Positions 1 through 7,899 of a stretch of 64,000 nt of DNA are shown in pieces. The stretch is from Bacteroidota bacterium (GTDB lineage Bacteria > Bacteroidota > Bacteroidia > Bacteroidales > PUMT01). The stretch's first letter is position 1. Each line of letters opens with the position of its first letter. Under the pieces are notes generated by a model. That model saw only the letters and a list, made by a program, of their open reading frames with translations, was not told where the DNA came from and did no database searches. The stretch spans positions 26,341 to 90,340 of the forward strand of contig PWHJ01000088.1 in NCBI GenBank assembly GCA_003554865.1, given 5' to 3'. Made by a program: the position numbers and the translations under genes.

Positions 1-2
1 TG

Positions 3-524
3 CCCGAAATTAAATTTGCCGGACTCGAAGATCTGAATGCCGGTAATTTCAATATCGAGGTGGCTGAGAAGTTATTTGAATATTTTGATTTACTTGATGA
101 TAGATACAGAGAAGATTATAACCAGGCAAACCGCAGGAAGGAGAATATTATAAATTACTGGATGCGGGAAAATCCGGAGCAGTACAGATATTTACGCGAT
201 TCCTACTATAATGAAAGTCTCTCGGATATAGTCAAAAAGGTTTTTGAGAAAAACCAGATAATTGAGTACAATAACGAGCTTGTACAGCAGATAGACCCGA
301 TATATCGTGACCCCCTTCCGGACTCATGGTTAAACTTCAGGTCTCATTTTTATGCCCCTAATAAATATTTTATGGGTAGGTATATTGACACTTTTAACTT
401 TAATATCGCTTTTGTCTGGTTTCTCACCGGGTTGCTGTACGTTGCATTGTACTATGATGTGCTTAGAAGGGTGATGGATTGGTCTTCACGTATAAAGCCA
501 GGAAAAATATTAAATATTAAGTGA
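3..524 (+). CDS. C-terminal part of a large membrane protein (possibly a Bacteroidota ABC-transporter ATPase/permease fusion)
   Basis: The reading frame is open to the left window edge, so only the last ~173 residues are visible. A GTG at 60 is not the real start, because coding continues upstream in frame. The segment is hydrophilic and rich in charged and aromatic residues. One clear transmembrane segment near the end (around FNIAFVWFLTGLLYVALYYD) is followed by a short basic tail. This arrangement resembles the C-terminus of the ~1000-residue ATP-binding cassette plus permease fusions of Bacteroidota, which are often followed by small envelope genes, as here. No ATPase motif lies in the visible part, so the family call is an inference from memory. 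Confidence 0.6.
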   Translation, partial: PEIKFAGLEDLNAGNFNIEVAEKLFEYFDLLDDRYREDYNQANRRKENIINYWMRENPEQYRYLRDSYYNESLSDIVKKVFEKNQIIEYNNELVQQIDPIYRDPLPDSWLNFRSHFYAPNKYFMGRYIDTFNFNIAFVWFLTGLLYVALYYDVLRRVMDWSSRIKPGKILNIK

Positions 525-580
525 TTGTGAACAAGAACAGCAGATTGATTAGTTTTTTTTAAATAATAAAATGGGTTAAT

Positions 581-1486
581 ATGTTAAAAATTGGATTGTT
601 ATTATTTATTATTCCGGTTCTTTTTACGTCCTGTCAGATGTGCAGTGATAGCGGACCGGACAGTGAGTTTGAAATACCCGACTCGGTTATGTATGCTGAA
701 ACTCTGGAAGTATCCGAGGAGGTAATGGAAGGGATTATATCAAATGTTTCTTCAGTTATTGAAACCTCTTCTTTTATAAGGGACCTGGACGTTCCTTACT
801 CAAACAGTTATCTTGCTACAACGGCTAATCTTGATAACTACAACACCAATTTCAGGAGGGCTCTAATGCTGGGGATTTACGCAGCCGATCTTGGTTATCT
901 TAATATGTATAACCGAACGACGGAAGTTTTAGATTATTTAACTTCAATCAGAAGGCTTTCCGGGGGGCTGAACGTAGACCAGTTTTTTAATTTTTCAACA
1001 CTGCGGCGCCTTGCAAACTCACAGGATAATCTTGATTCTCTTATGTTCATTTCGATGCAGAGCTTTAACCGTATGGACAATTATTTGCGTGAAGAGCAAA
1101 GAGCACACCTCAGTGCGGCAATGGTAGCAGGTGTCTGGTTAGAAGGTTTATACCTGTTAACACAGGTTGCCCAAAAATCTTCCAGTGATGAATTGTTTGA
1201 TCGTATTGCTGAACAGAAAATAATTCTGGATGAGCTGGTAATTATATTTAAAAATTATGGAAATGTACATCCGGAGTTCGATGAGCTTTATGAGGAATTA
1301 GCGGAAATCAAGCAGATATTTGATGAAGTGTCAATTACATATGAACACGGGGAACCTGAGGCAGTAGAAAAGGATGGGAAGCTCATGATAATACAGAAAG
1401 AACGGAGTATTGTAAATATTACTGAAGAACAGGTAAACGACCTTACAGAAACTACAGAAAAAATTCGTAATAAGTTAATTCTTTAA
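581..1486 (+). CDS. Hypothetical lipoprotein
   Basis: A 301-residue protein with a type II signal peptide. The hydrophobic stretch LLLFIIPVLF is followed by a lipobox-like TSC, giving the mature N-terminal Cys at about residue 18. The rest looks mostly helical, with an acidic first part and no enzyme motif that I recognise. It lies 56 bp after the preceding membrane protein gene and 4 bp before the next small secreted protein, so the three are probably co-transcribed. The role is unknown; an envelope location is well supported. Confidence 0.75.
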   Translation: MLKIGLLLFIIPVLFTSCQMCSDSGPDSEFEIPDSVMYAETLEVSEEVMEGIISNVSSVIETSSFIRDLDVPYSNSYLATTANLDNYNTNFRRALMLGIYAADLGYLNMYNRTTEVLDYLTSIRRLSGGLNVDQFFNFSTLRRLANSQDNLDSLMFISMQSFNRMDNYLREEQRAHLSAAMVAGVWLEGLYLLTQVAQKSSSDELFDRIAEQKIILDELVIIFKNYGNVHPEFDELYEELAEIKQIFDEVSITYEHGEPEAVEKDGKLMIIQKERSIVNITEEQVNDLTETTEKIRNKLIL

Positions 1487-1490
1487 AAAT

Positions 1491-1916
1491 ATGAGACATA
1501 TTTTAATATTATTAATTACTATACTGGCTTCAACAGCTCATTCACAAACCACCGATGAACTGGTTGAAATTTGTGTTGATGGCCTTGATGATGCCACATA
1601 CCTGAAGGATTTCCAGGTTGAACATGATGCTGCCCAACCCGGTCAAGAAGCTCCGGTTGCAAGGTATTCAATGGTGCTTAAAAAAGATACACAATACAGG
1701 TTATCTATATGCACTTCTGAAAGCACCTCTGAAAAAGGTATTATACAATTGTATGACAAAAAGGGACTTGTGGGAACAAATTATATTGAAGAAAGTGATA
1801 CATTTTATGAATTTTTTGATATTCAAATACAAAGCACCGGGGTTTATCACATATTTATCTCTTTTAAAGATGGTGTCTCTGGCGCAGCGGTAGGCGTGCT
1901 TTCACTGGTGGAGTAA
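1491..1916 (+). CDS. Small secreted hypothetical protein
   Basis: A 141-residue protein with an N-terminal signal peptide (hydrophobic ILILLITILAS, then AHSQ as likely cleavage site). The mature part alternates polar and beta-prone segments ending in a GVYHIFISFKDG-like strand. This suggests a small beta-sandwich of the kind that ends secreted Bacteroidota proteins. It starts 4 bp after the upstream lipoprotein gene and so belongs to the same transcript. I do not recognise the family. An overlapping 91-residue frame in the same strand is a shadow. Confidence 0.7.
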   Translation: MRHILILLITILASTAHSQTTDELVEICVDGLDDATYLKDFQVEHDAAQPGQEAPVARYSMVLKKDTQYRLSICTSESTSEKGIIQLYDKKGLVGTNYIEESDTFYEFFDIQIQSTGVYHIFISFKDGVSGAAVGVLSLVE

Positions 1917-1968
1917 ATTGCAGTTGTTATATTATTTTAAAAAATGACAAATCAAAAACTCCGTTAGA

Positions 1969-2925
1969 ATGAAAAACTTCTTGCTGATTATAATTATTAT
2001 TGCTTTGTATGCCTTTAGTACAATGAAAAATAATAATGTAGACGTCCATATCAATGCTCCTGATCAGGTTGAGGCAGGCAGTGTTGTCGAAATTGAGCTT
2101 GAGCTGCACAAAAGCGGGTTGGGGGGATTTGCCAGGTTCAGGCAGGAACTGCCGCATGGTGTTACAGCTTCCCCTCTCTATCCTTCAAATATGAACTTTT
2201 CATTTGAAGACAACACTATTAACATGATATGGCTCAATCTGCCTGATGATAAAGTGATTAGAGCGCGTTACCAGCTTATATTCCATGAAAAGTTAAAGGG
2301 GGACCTTTTACTGGATGGTACTTTCAGCTATATTGAAAATAACCGGCGCAACTCTTCCAGTGCAACAGCGGAGACGGTTACTATCACACCGTCACCGGGT
2401 ATTGACGAAGAACTTCTGGTAGATGTCAATGAATCAGAGAGGATAATGGATGTTGCGGAGTTGCCCGGAAGTAATTATTCCGGGGATGATACTGCAAGTA
2501 CCCCCACAGGTGTTGAATCTGACATTGCTTCCGGTGAGGCGGTAAATACCGGTACAGATGTTGCGTCTGACATTGTTTCTGATGATACCAAAGTTACCGG
2601 CACAGAAAACCTGTCTGGTGCTGACCTTCCTCAGCCTCTCGAGGCTGAGGAAGGGGTTTATTACAGGATCCAGCTTGCTGCAGGCAAAAAACCTGTTGAT
2701 CCGGAAGAGTACTTCCGGGAGTATGATTTTGCAGGTGATGTTCGTACTGAAATCCATGAAGAGTGGATAAAGTATTCAATAGGTTCTTATTATGACTACA
2801 AGGAGGCCAGAAACAAAAGAGACCACATATGGAGCTCTGCCGGGATCGATGATGCTTTTGTTACTGCCTACACCTGCGGGGAGAGAATAACTGTCCAGGA
2901 GGCTTTCATGATCGCGAACCGTTAA
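1969..2925 (+). CDS. Secreted protein with N-terminal beta-sandwich and C-terminal SPOR-like domain
   Basis: A 318-residue protein. Residues 1-17 form a hydrophobic signal or anchor (LLIIIIIALYAF). Residues ~22-135 look like a beta-sandwich of the DUF11/CARDB kind (INAPDQVEAGSVVEIELEL). Residues ~140-220 are a low-complexity Ser/Thr/Asp/Gly linker. Residues ~229-310 (YYRIQLAAGKKPVDPEEYF) resemble the degenerate SPOR-like module of Bacteroidota, which in true SPOR domains binds denuded peptidoglycan. The gene closes a run of four same-strand envelope genes. A strong inverted repeat lies within the gene at the linker/SPOR junction. Confidence 0.7.
   Translation: MKNFLLIIIIIALYAFSTMKNNNVDVHINAPDQVEAGSVVEIELELHKSGLGGFARFRQELPHGVTASPLYPSNMNFSFEDNTINMIWLNLPDDKVIRARYQLIFHEKLKGDLLLDGTFSYIENNRRNSSSATAETVTITPSPGIDEELLVDVNESERIMDVAELPGSNYSGDDTASTPTGVESDIASGEAVNTGTDVASDIVSDDTKVTGTENLSGADLPQPLEAEEGVYYRIQLAAGKKPVDPEEYFREYDFAGDVRTEIHEEWIKYSIGSYYDYKEARNKRDHIWSSAGIDDAFVTAYTCGERITVQEAFMIANR
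2625..2654. repeat. Perfect 14-bp inverted repeat with 2-bp spacer inside a CDS
   Basis: The arm CCTTCCTCAGCCTC (2625-2638) is followed by TC and then by its exact reverse complement GAGGCTGAGGAAGG (2641-2654). In RNA it would form a very stable hairpin. It falls at residues ~219-229 of the SPOR-like gene, at the junction of the flexible linker and the SPOR-like domain. Confidence 0.8.
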
Positions 2926-3053
2926 TATAAAATGCCAGGTCTCAGTTGAGTTAATTGATCATGGATATTTTATCTTATAGTAAATGGGCAAAGAGACAGG
3001 AAGAAGCTGTTCATCCCTGCGCCTGGGGAGGAGAAAAAATCGTTTCCGGGAAT

Positions 3054-3096
3054 GAACCCCCATCAGCCTTTGGCAGACAAAATAATATTCGCATGA
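3054..3096 (+). repeat. Dispersed palindromic repeat, copy 1
   Basis: The sequence GAACCCCCATCAGCCTTTGG followed by CAGACAAAATAAT is repeated nearly unchanged at 15921, and in inverse orientation at 28840, 48711 and 57114. Its right part (TTCGCATGAAG) differs from those copies but matches the variant copy at 29230. It lies between the convergent SPOR-like and SiaC-like genes. Confidence 0.8.
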
Positions 3097-3098
3097 AG

Positions 3099-3461
3099 TT
3101 AATCCTTCTTTATGATGTTAAAAGGAATTTTTGTCAGTGATTGCAACATCTTGCCCACGTCATACATGGACTCATCATCGGCGTAGTAGAACCAGTTAAT
3201 AACTATTTTATCCCCCTTTTCATACATCTCTTCAAGCGTTCTTATCATATTTACAAGGCAGCGCACCGAACTTCCGTTCAGATATTCGAAACCCATATCT
3301 ATCTGTGATATAGCCCTGCTGTTATTTGCTTTTTTTTCCAGTAGTTTGTTCAATGGTGAATAAAACAATGAAGAATCCTCTAGTATGCTTCTTCCTGCAA
3401 TACTCATTCGTCCGTTATCTATATTTATTGCAGGTGTTTTAATCGTTCCGGTTATATCCAT
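3099..3461 (-). CDS. SiaC family regulatory phosphoprotein (DUF1987)
   Basis: A 120-residue protein matching the SiaC/DUF1987 pattern throughout: the opening ITGTIKTPAINID, the FYSPL segment, then GFEYLNGSSVRCLVNMI, the VINWFYYADDESM segment, and the end IPFNII. In Pseudomonas, SiaC is a small partner switched by the SiaB kinase and SiaA phosphatase, and it controls a diguanylate cyclase. The phospho-threonine of the family's N-T-S-S motif is Gly here (N62-G63-S64-S65), so the site is lost or moved to Ser64/65. No SiaA or SiaB homologue is in the window. It converges with the SPOR-like gene. Confidence 0.8.
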   Translation of the reverse strand: MDITGTIKTPAINIDNGRMSIAGRSILEDSSLFYSPLNKLLEKKANNSRAISQIDMGFEYLNGSSVRCLVNMIRTLEEMYEKGDKIVINWFYYADDESMYDVGKMLQSLTKIPFNIIKKD

Positions 3462-3824
3462 CTGTTTTTTTGTATTTGAACGTTAGCCTGACGTTTTGAG
3501 TCAGGTTCATTAAAAAAATCATACAACATTGTTTTTTGTTATGATAAACGTTCAATATAAATTTTAGTTAGGCACAAAACAGTTAAGCACATCACCTTTT
3601 TACGGATAATCTGGTTGTATCAGATGAAAACCTGTTTCACCTTTCCGTCTCTTTGTGAAGTATAACTGTCTGTAGTACGGTTTGTTGCAATATAATTATT
3701 TTGGACTGCAACCAACTAATAGATATTTTAAAAGGGCAGCATGATAAAAAATAAACTTAGTTCAGTCAATCAGTGGTCTGGAAAAGGGTAGTACTTCTTG
3801 GAATATAAAAGGAGTTTAACGGAT
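3462..3824. other. Intergenic region upstream of the SiaC-like gene
   Basis: This 363-bp AT-rich stretch has no convincing gene. It holds a hairpin with arms CCTGAC (3487-3492) and GTCAGG (3500-3505) about 25 bp upstream of the SiaC-like start. It also holds an inverted pair of GAACGTT words around 3478 and 3548. The similar string ATAAACGTTCA recurs just upstream of cheB near 16055. No clear promoter box was found. Confidence 0.4.
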
Positions 3825-4376
3825 TTAATGAGGCATAATACCGTAAGCAACCCCTTTCATAGTAATTGAAGGCACATCGCCGAACCCCCCTCTGAAGCGG
3901 GTGTTTGTTACAAGCACCATGGTACCTCCCTTTGCCGCTGCCTGTTTTTTCAGCCTGATCTCTGCATTTCTGTGGGTGGTCCTTCTGTTGCGACCGGCAG
4001 GCGAGGTTACTTCTATTTCACCCAGTTCGTCGAGATGTTGCAGTATATCGTCAGGGTCTTCTGTTATGATCACATGGCGCCAGTCATCTTCTGTTATCAT
4101 TTCAAAAGTGGGAGGATTGAAAACTTCAACCCTGCCGGTATTATGAATTACCTTCTCAACCAGCTTCCTTTCTATTTCACTGTTTTCAGTTTCTCCTTCC
4201 TCCCTGTAATATATCATGTTATTGGAAATACGTCTAATTGTTACAGGAGTTTTTTTTCCGCCACGGTGAACAATAGTATCGGCAACCTTCTCCTCGCTTT
4301 TTTTCTCTTGGCCGTTCAGGTTTAACGTCATGCCTGTCCACGTTAGCAGAGATAGTATCAGAATAAAGGTTTTCAT
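3825..4376 (-). CDS. Secreted hypothetical protein with RcsF/DUF4156-like C-terminal segment
   Basis: The best start is the ATG at 4376 (MKTFILILSLLTWTG), which gives a normal signal peptide and 183 residues. The longer frame up to 4454 only adds a charged stretch ahead of it. The mature part has a short beta-rich region (PVTIRRISNNMIYY) typical of small Bacteroidota envelope proteins. It ends with a helix-strand segment (LKKQAAAKGGTMVLVTNT, then GVAYG) resembling the RcsF/DUF4156 fold, where a helix rich in Ala precedes a strand. The function is unknown and the fold match is weak. Confidence 0.6.
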   Translation of the reverse strand: MKTFILILSLLTWTGMTLNLNGQEKKSEEKVADTIVHRGGKKTPVTIRRISNNMIYYREEGETENSEIERKLVEKVIHNTGRVEVFNPPTFEMITEDDWRHVIITEDPDDILQHLDELGEIEVTSPAGRNRRTTHRNAEIRLKKQAAAKGGTMVLVTNTRFRGGFGDVPSITMKGVAYGIMPH

Positions 4377-4496
4377 AATTAATTCATAAAGTAGTAGAAT
4401 AATGAAATACTTAAATTTCCTTTTTTGTTCATTCTGTTTGATGCTCTGGTGCAAGGGTCAGCCTTAAAGCAAGTGGTATTTTCCCTTTATAGTTAT

Positions 4497-5183
4497 TTAA
4501 CCCAGTCTGCTGAGTGTTTGCAGTATATCCATACTGATGATATCAACCCGTCGCTTGTTGAGATTGATTATCCTGTCATGCTGGAACTCTGCAAGCGTTC
4601 TTATAAAGCTTTCCTTGGTCGTGCAGGCAAACTCGGCAAGTTCCCTTCTGGTCATTGGAAGCTCAAAAACACTGCTGTTGTATATGTTCTTTGAGAAAAA
4701 CAGGAGCACATCAGCAATCCTGCCGGGTAATTGTTTATGGGCATTATTCATTAGCTTGTCGAGCATGTGCAAACCTTCTTTGCTTATTTGTTTCATCAGT
4801 TGCGCGGCAAAAAAGCCGTTATTTGATACAATCTCGTTGAAGACTCCAACATCAATGAAAATTACCTGAGATTTTGAAAGGGATGAGGCACTATAGTGGT
4901 ATATCTTGTCACCTAAAAGTGACAGCAACCCGATAAAATCTCCGGGCCTTGCAATTTGAAGTATAATCACCTTTTCATTCCTGCCCTCCTTGTAAACCTT
5001 TACAAGCCCTGATTTAATAAACATAACATGAGATGTCCTGGTATTTTGCTTTATTATCACATCACGGGTATTGTAGTTTACAATATTGCTATTATTTTCA
5101 ATAAGGGCTTTTTCATCTTCAGTTAATGTGTTAATACCGGGAATATTCAAAACATTTTTTACAGGAGTATCATATTTTTCCAT
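4497..5183 (-). CDS. Crp/Fnr family transcriptional regulator
   Basis: A 228-residue two-domain protein. Residues ~20-140 form a cyclic-nucleotide-binding-like beta-roll (VIIKQNTRTSHVMFIKSGLV, RPGDFIGLLSLLG). Residues ~165-225 form the winged helix (MTRRELAEFACTTKESFIRT as recognition region). It lacks the Cys cluster of oxygen-sensing Fnr, so the signal may be another ligand. It is transcribed away from the chemotaxis cluster, with a 446-bp shared control region containing three FNR-like palindromes. This regulator or a paralogue is the obvious candidate to bind them. Confidence 0.9.
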   Translation of the reverse strand: MEKYDTPVKNVLNIPGINTLTEDEKALIENNSNIVNYNTRDVIIKQNTRTSHVMFIKSGLVKVYKEGRNEKVIILQIARPGDFIGLLSLLGDKIYHYSASSLSKSQVIFIDVGVFNEIVSNNGFFAAQLMKQISKEGLHMLDKLMNNAHKQLPGRIADVLLFFSKNIYNSSVFELPMTRRELAEFACTTKESFIRTLAEFQHDRIINLNKRRVDIISMDILQTLSRLG

Positions 5184-5312
5184 GTTGTATTTGGATTATG
5201 TCAGAAATGATAATTACAGTTTTTTTAATTTTTCAATACCTCATTCAAAATATATTATAAGTAAAACCATTATTTATACATATAATTTAATGATCAAGAT
5301 ACATTAAAACAG

Positions 5313-5326
5313 GTGATATAAATCAC
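5313..5326. promoter_or_regulatory. FNR/CRP-like operator box 1
   Basis: GTGATATAAATCAC is near-palindromic and matches the TGAT-N4-ATCA core of FNR-type sites. It is the box nearest to the divergent Crp/Fnr gene (start codon at 5183). Confidence 0.6.
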
Positions 5327-5418
5327 TTTCCCTCCTTGTACTTCCAAATTAAATAGTTTTTAAAAGAAACATTCAACCTTTATACATTTATTTTAATAAT
5401 TCTGATACATTAAAAAGG

Positions 5419-5432
5419 GTGATTTAAATCAT
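5419..5432. promoter_or_regulatory. FNR/CRP-like operator box 2
   Basis: GTGATTTAAATCAT carries the same TGAT-N4-ATCA core 106 bp after box 1. The preceding sequence TGATACATTAAAAAGG is also shared. Confidence 0.6.
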
Positions 5433-5522
5433 CATTGGTGGCAATCAGGCTCAGTGAAAAACTATTTCTGAAAAAATCCTTTCTTATACATTTAATTTAA
5501 CTTTTCTGATACATATAAAAGG

Positions 5523-5536
5523 ATGATTCTAATCAT
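5523..5536. promoter_or_regulatory. FNR/CRP-like operator box 3
   Basis: ATGATTCTAATCAT carries the same core 104 bp after box 2. It lies 94 bp upstream of the first gene of the chemotaxis cluster, a plausible activator position. Confidence 0.6.
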
Positions 5537-5629
5537 CGCTGCCCGGTAATCAAGCTCAGTTAAAATCTGATTCAAAGAGAGTTTGCCCTGCGTACATTTA
5601 CACAGTAAAAAGCAATAAATGAATTTACC

Positions 5630-6031
5630 ATGAGTCAATACCGGGAAACCTTAATAGAAAAAGCCGAAAAAAACATCCTTGTTGTGGATTCTTCACAGAC
5701 AAATCTTGTGCTGCTTGAGGCGATTTTGTCAACGGAGCACTATTTTGTTAAAACAGCATGTTCCAGGAGAACAGCCTTGAAAATAATGTTGAGGTGGAAA
5801 CCGGATATGATAATTATTGATCTTCTGATGCCTGGGTTGAATGAGGGATTGCAATTTTTTAACCTCATAAAGAAGGATGATAACCACAATAAAGCAAAGA
5901 TTGTGATAGTCTCAGCCCTGAGAGATCCCGGGATAATTAACAAGGTTGTGTCTGAAGGTGCAGCCGCATATATATTCAAGCCTGTTGATATGGAAAAGGT
6001 TATTGAAAAGGTAAATAAAATTATTGGTTAA
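5630..6031 (+). CDS. CheY-like response regulator (receiver domain only)
   Basis: A 133-residue single receiver domain. The phosphoacceptor Asp lies in IIIDLLMPG, the conserved Ser in VSA and the Lys in FKPVD. The usual acidic pair is VVDSS here, so one of the two metal-binding acids is missing, which would weaken Mg binding or alter phosphorylation kinetics. It is the first gene after the phased FNR-like boxes, 14 bp before the CheZ-like gene. A second, canonical CheY lies at 8223, so this one may be a phosphate sink or a specialised output regulator. Confidence 0.9.
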   Translation: MSQYRETLIEKAEKNILVVDSSQTNLVLLEAILSTEHYFVKTACSRRTALKIMLRWKPDMIIIDLLMPGLNEGLQFFNLIKKDDNHNKAKIVIVSALRDPGIINKVVSEGAAAYIFKPVDMEKVIEKVNKIIG

Positions 6032-6045
6032 AAACATAACTTGCT

Positions 6046-7872
6046 ATGCCTCAAAAACCTGATAAATCTGCTTACACAATTACAAGTGCCTGTTCTTTCG
6101 AAAAGGTAATTGCAATCTTTTCTGAAATTGATAAAAAGATCGTTTCACTTCATGAATGCTCCTCTCAAGATTTTCTGGGACTAAACAGGCAGTTCAGGGA
6201 TTTTTACTCTGAATCAAAAACCATATCCGACAACGCACAGAAGGTGCTGGATCTTATTACAAAGGATAAAGCCCTTGAGGCTCTCAGGAATCTGCAATTA
6301 CTGAAGGAGGAGTTAAAAAGCCAGATCGGCAAGGTGGAGCTGTTTCTTACCAATACCGGAAATATAATATATAATACAATCTCCGGTATTGAGAGAATTT
6401 TATTTGCATTGCGAAATCTTCGCCAGAACCTGGTTACGGTAAAATACCTTATAACCAGCATTAAATTTGAGGCTTCGTGTGAAAGCAAGTATTACGGGGG
6501 AGGAGAAGCTGATATTTCCGGTTTGTTTTCTAAAACCGAAGAGGTAATAAAGGAGATACACAAATATGAGAATGTTTTTATTGATATTAAGCAAGCCTTG
6601 CTGAGCAACCAGAAAAAGGTTACTGTTCTGTACGAGGAGAATTGTTTTGGGCTTGATCAAAGCTTCAAAAAGATAACCAACAAGATAAAAAAGCTTGTTG
6701 ATATGAGGCAAAGTGCCTTAAAGGCAATACCAAGGCTGAAAACACTCACTGAGGAGAGTCGCCGGAATGTAAGCCAGATAATAACCAACCTGCAATACCA
6801 TGATATTATAAAACAGAAGATTGATCACATTCAGCTTACCCACCGTAATATAGTAGAGGAGCTGGACAGTCTTCGCGATAATGCCGAAGATGAGGCCATG
6901 AGACATGATCATGCCAAATTTTTCCTCAAAATAAGGGATATTGCCGGGTTGCAGGCTGCCCAGCTTATTCATGCAAACAAATCATACCAGAATGCTATCA
7001 GGGAGATCACCTCAAGCCTGAGGGAAACCGGCGAAAATATGGCCGGTATTTCTCAGTTGTGCAATCAGTTTGCCTCACAACCCGAATTATTTGAAATACT
7101 TCATGAAAGTGACCTGCAGCTTCAGCTCAGGGATCTGAGCGGGAAGGTTGACACCGACAAGGACTATATAGAGGAATTGTCGCAATCAACTTTCCTTGCA
7201 ATAGAAAAAATGATGGAGATCAAGCGTAATGGCTCATCATTTGAGAAGTCCTGCAAGGAACTCACCAAAGAAATAACTGCTGTAATAAATCACTTCAGAG
7301 CTGATAAAGACAATGCAAATGAGAACAGCATTAAACAGATTGGGATACTGACCGAGGAATCTGAGAGAATTAATTCTGCCATAATAGAGGGAATAGACAA
7401 AGAAAGCAGGAACCTTTCTTCACTTAATAAATCTCAGTCTTCCTTTATTGCGGGCAGGAGCGGATATCTTGATAAACTGTACAATACAACTGCCGACCTG
7501 TTGGGGGCCAGAAGCAAAACTCTTACCGAGCAGTTAAACGCATTGATGGACAATATCAGGGAGGGTTCAAATATAACTGAGTCAATCAGAACCAGCATTG
7601 ACAAGGTCAGGTATTATGACTATTTCGAAAAGGTGATAGAGGAAATTATTTCAGAGCTAAATGACCTGAATTATAAGCTTAAAACCTCAGATTCAGGCAA
7701 TCAGCCTTCAAGCAAGGAAGAGAACCTTGGATACCTAAAAGGTCAGTACACGATGGAAAGTGAACATAAGATCCACGAGAGTTACTCCAAATCAGATCAT
7801 GTATGTGAAAAGTCATATGCAGCAAATGAAGAGGACTCCGTCCAGGATGATGATAATCTCGAGCTTTTCTGA
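6046..7872 (+). CDS. Large cytoplasmic coiled-coil protein with CheZ-like motifs
   Basis: A 608-residue, almost wholly helical protein with no signal peptide and no transmembrane segment. Residues 250-257 (QYHDIIKQ, within NLQYHDIIKQKIDHI) match the FQDLTGQ-type phosphatase motif of CheZ, in which Asp and Gln four residues apart are catalytic (D253 and Q257 here). A second, degenerate copy lies at 522-529 (RYYDYFEK), with Lys in place of Gln, so the protein looks like an internal duplication of one helical unit. The C-terminus is acidic and ends NLELF, like the NWETF tether of chemoreceptors. Position between two CheY genes suggests a CheY-P phosphatase or scaffold. I know no described family with this architecture. 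Confidence 0.75.
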   Translation: MPQKPDKSAYTITSACSFEKVIAIFSEIDKKIVSLHECSSQDFLGLNRQFRDFYSESKTISDNAQKVLDLITKDKALEALRNLQLLKEELKSQIGKVELFLTNTGNIIYNTISGIERILFALRNLRQNLVTVKYLITSIKFEASCESKYYGGGEADISGLFSKTEEVIKEIHKYENVFIDIKQALLSNQKKVTVLYEENCFGLDQSFKKITNKIKKLVDMRQSALKAIPRLKTLTEESRRNVSQIITNLQYHDIIKQKIDHIQLTHRNIVEELDSLRDNAEDEAMRHDHAKFFLKIRDIAGLQAAQLIHANKSYQNAIREITSSLRETGENMAGISQLCNQFASQPELFEILHESDLQLQLRDLSGKVDTDKDYIEELSQSTFLAIEKMMEIKRNGSSFEKSCKELTKEITAVINHFRADKDNANENSIKQIGILTEESERINSAIIEGIDKESRNLSSLNKSQSSFIAGRSGYLDKLYNTTADLLGARSKTLTEQLNALMDNIREGSNITESIRTSIDKVRYYDYFEKVIEEIISELNDLNYKLKTSDSGNQPSSKEENLGYLKGQYTMESEHKIHESYSKSDHVCEKSYAANEEDSVQDDDNLELF

Positions 7873-7899
7873 GAATACAAATTCAACATATAACAAGAT

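Larger units (their letters stand above)
5268..5565. repeat. Three degenerate ~105-bp direct repeats upstream of the chemotaxis cluster
   Basis: Each unit runs TTATACATTTAATTTAA, then TGATACATTAAAA, then an FNR-like box. Units lie at about 5268-5326, 5379-5432 and 5483-5536. The segment GGYAATCARGCTCAGTKAAAA follows units 2 and 3 (5440-5460, 5545-5565). The boxes are 106 and 104 bp apart, close to ten turns of B-DNA. Confidence 0.8.

Noticed and set aside
2955..3140. A 61-codon plus-strand frame between the SPOR-like and SiaC-like genes
   Set aside because: It is built from dispersed repeat copy 1 and overlaps the end of the SiaC-like gene on the other strand; the product has no protein-like pattern.
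5268..5565. Tandem repeats as a possible CRISPR array or replication-origin iterons
   Set aside because: There are only three degenerate copies ~105 bp apart with FNR-like dyads and no cas or replication initiator gene nearby; a regulatory array fits better.
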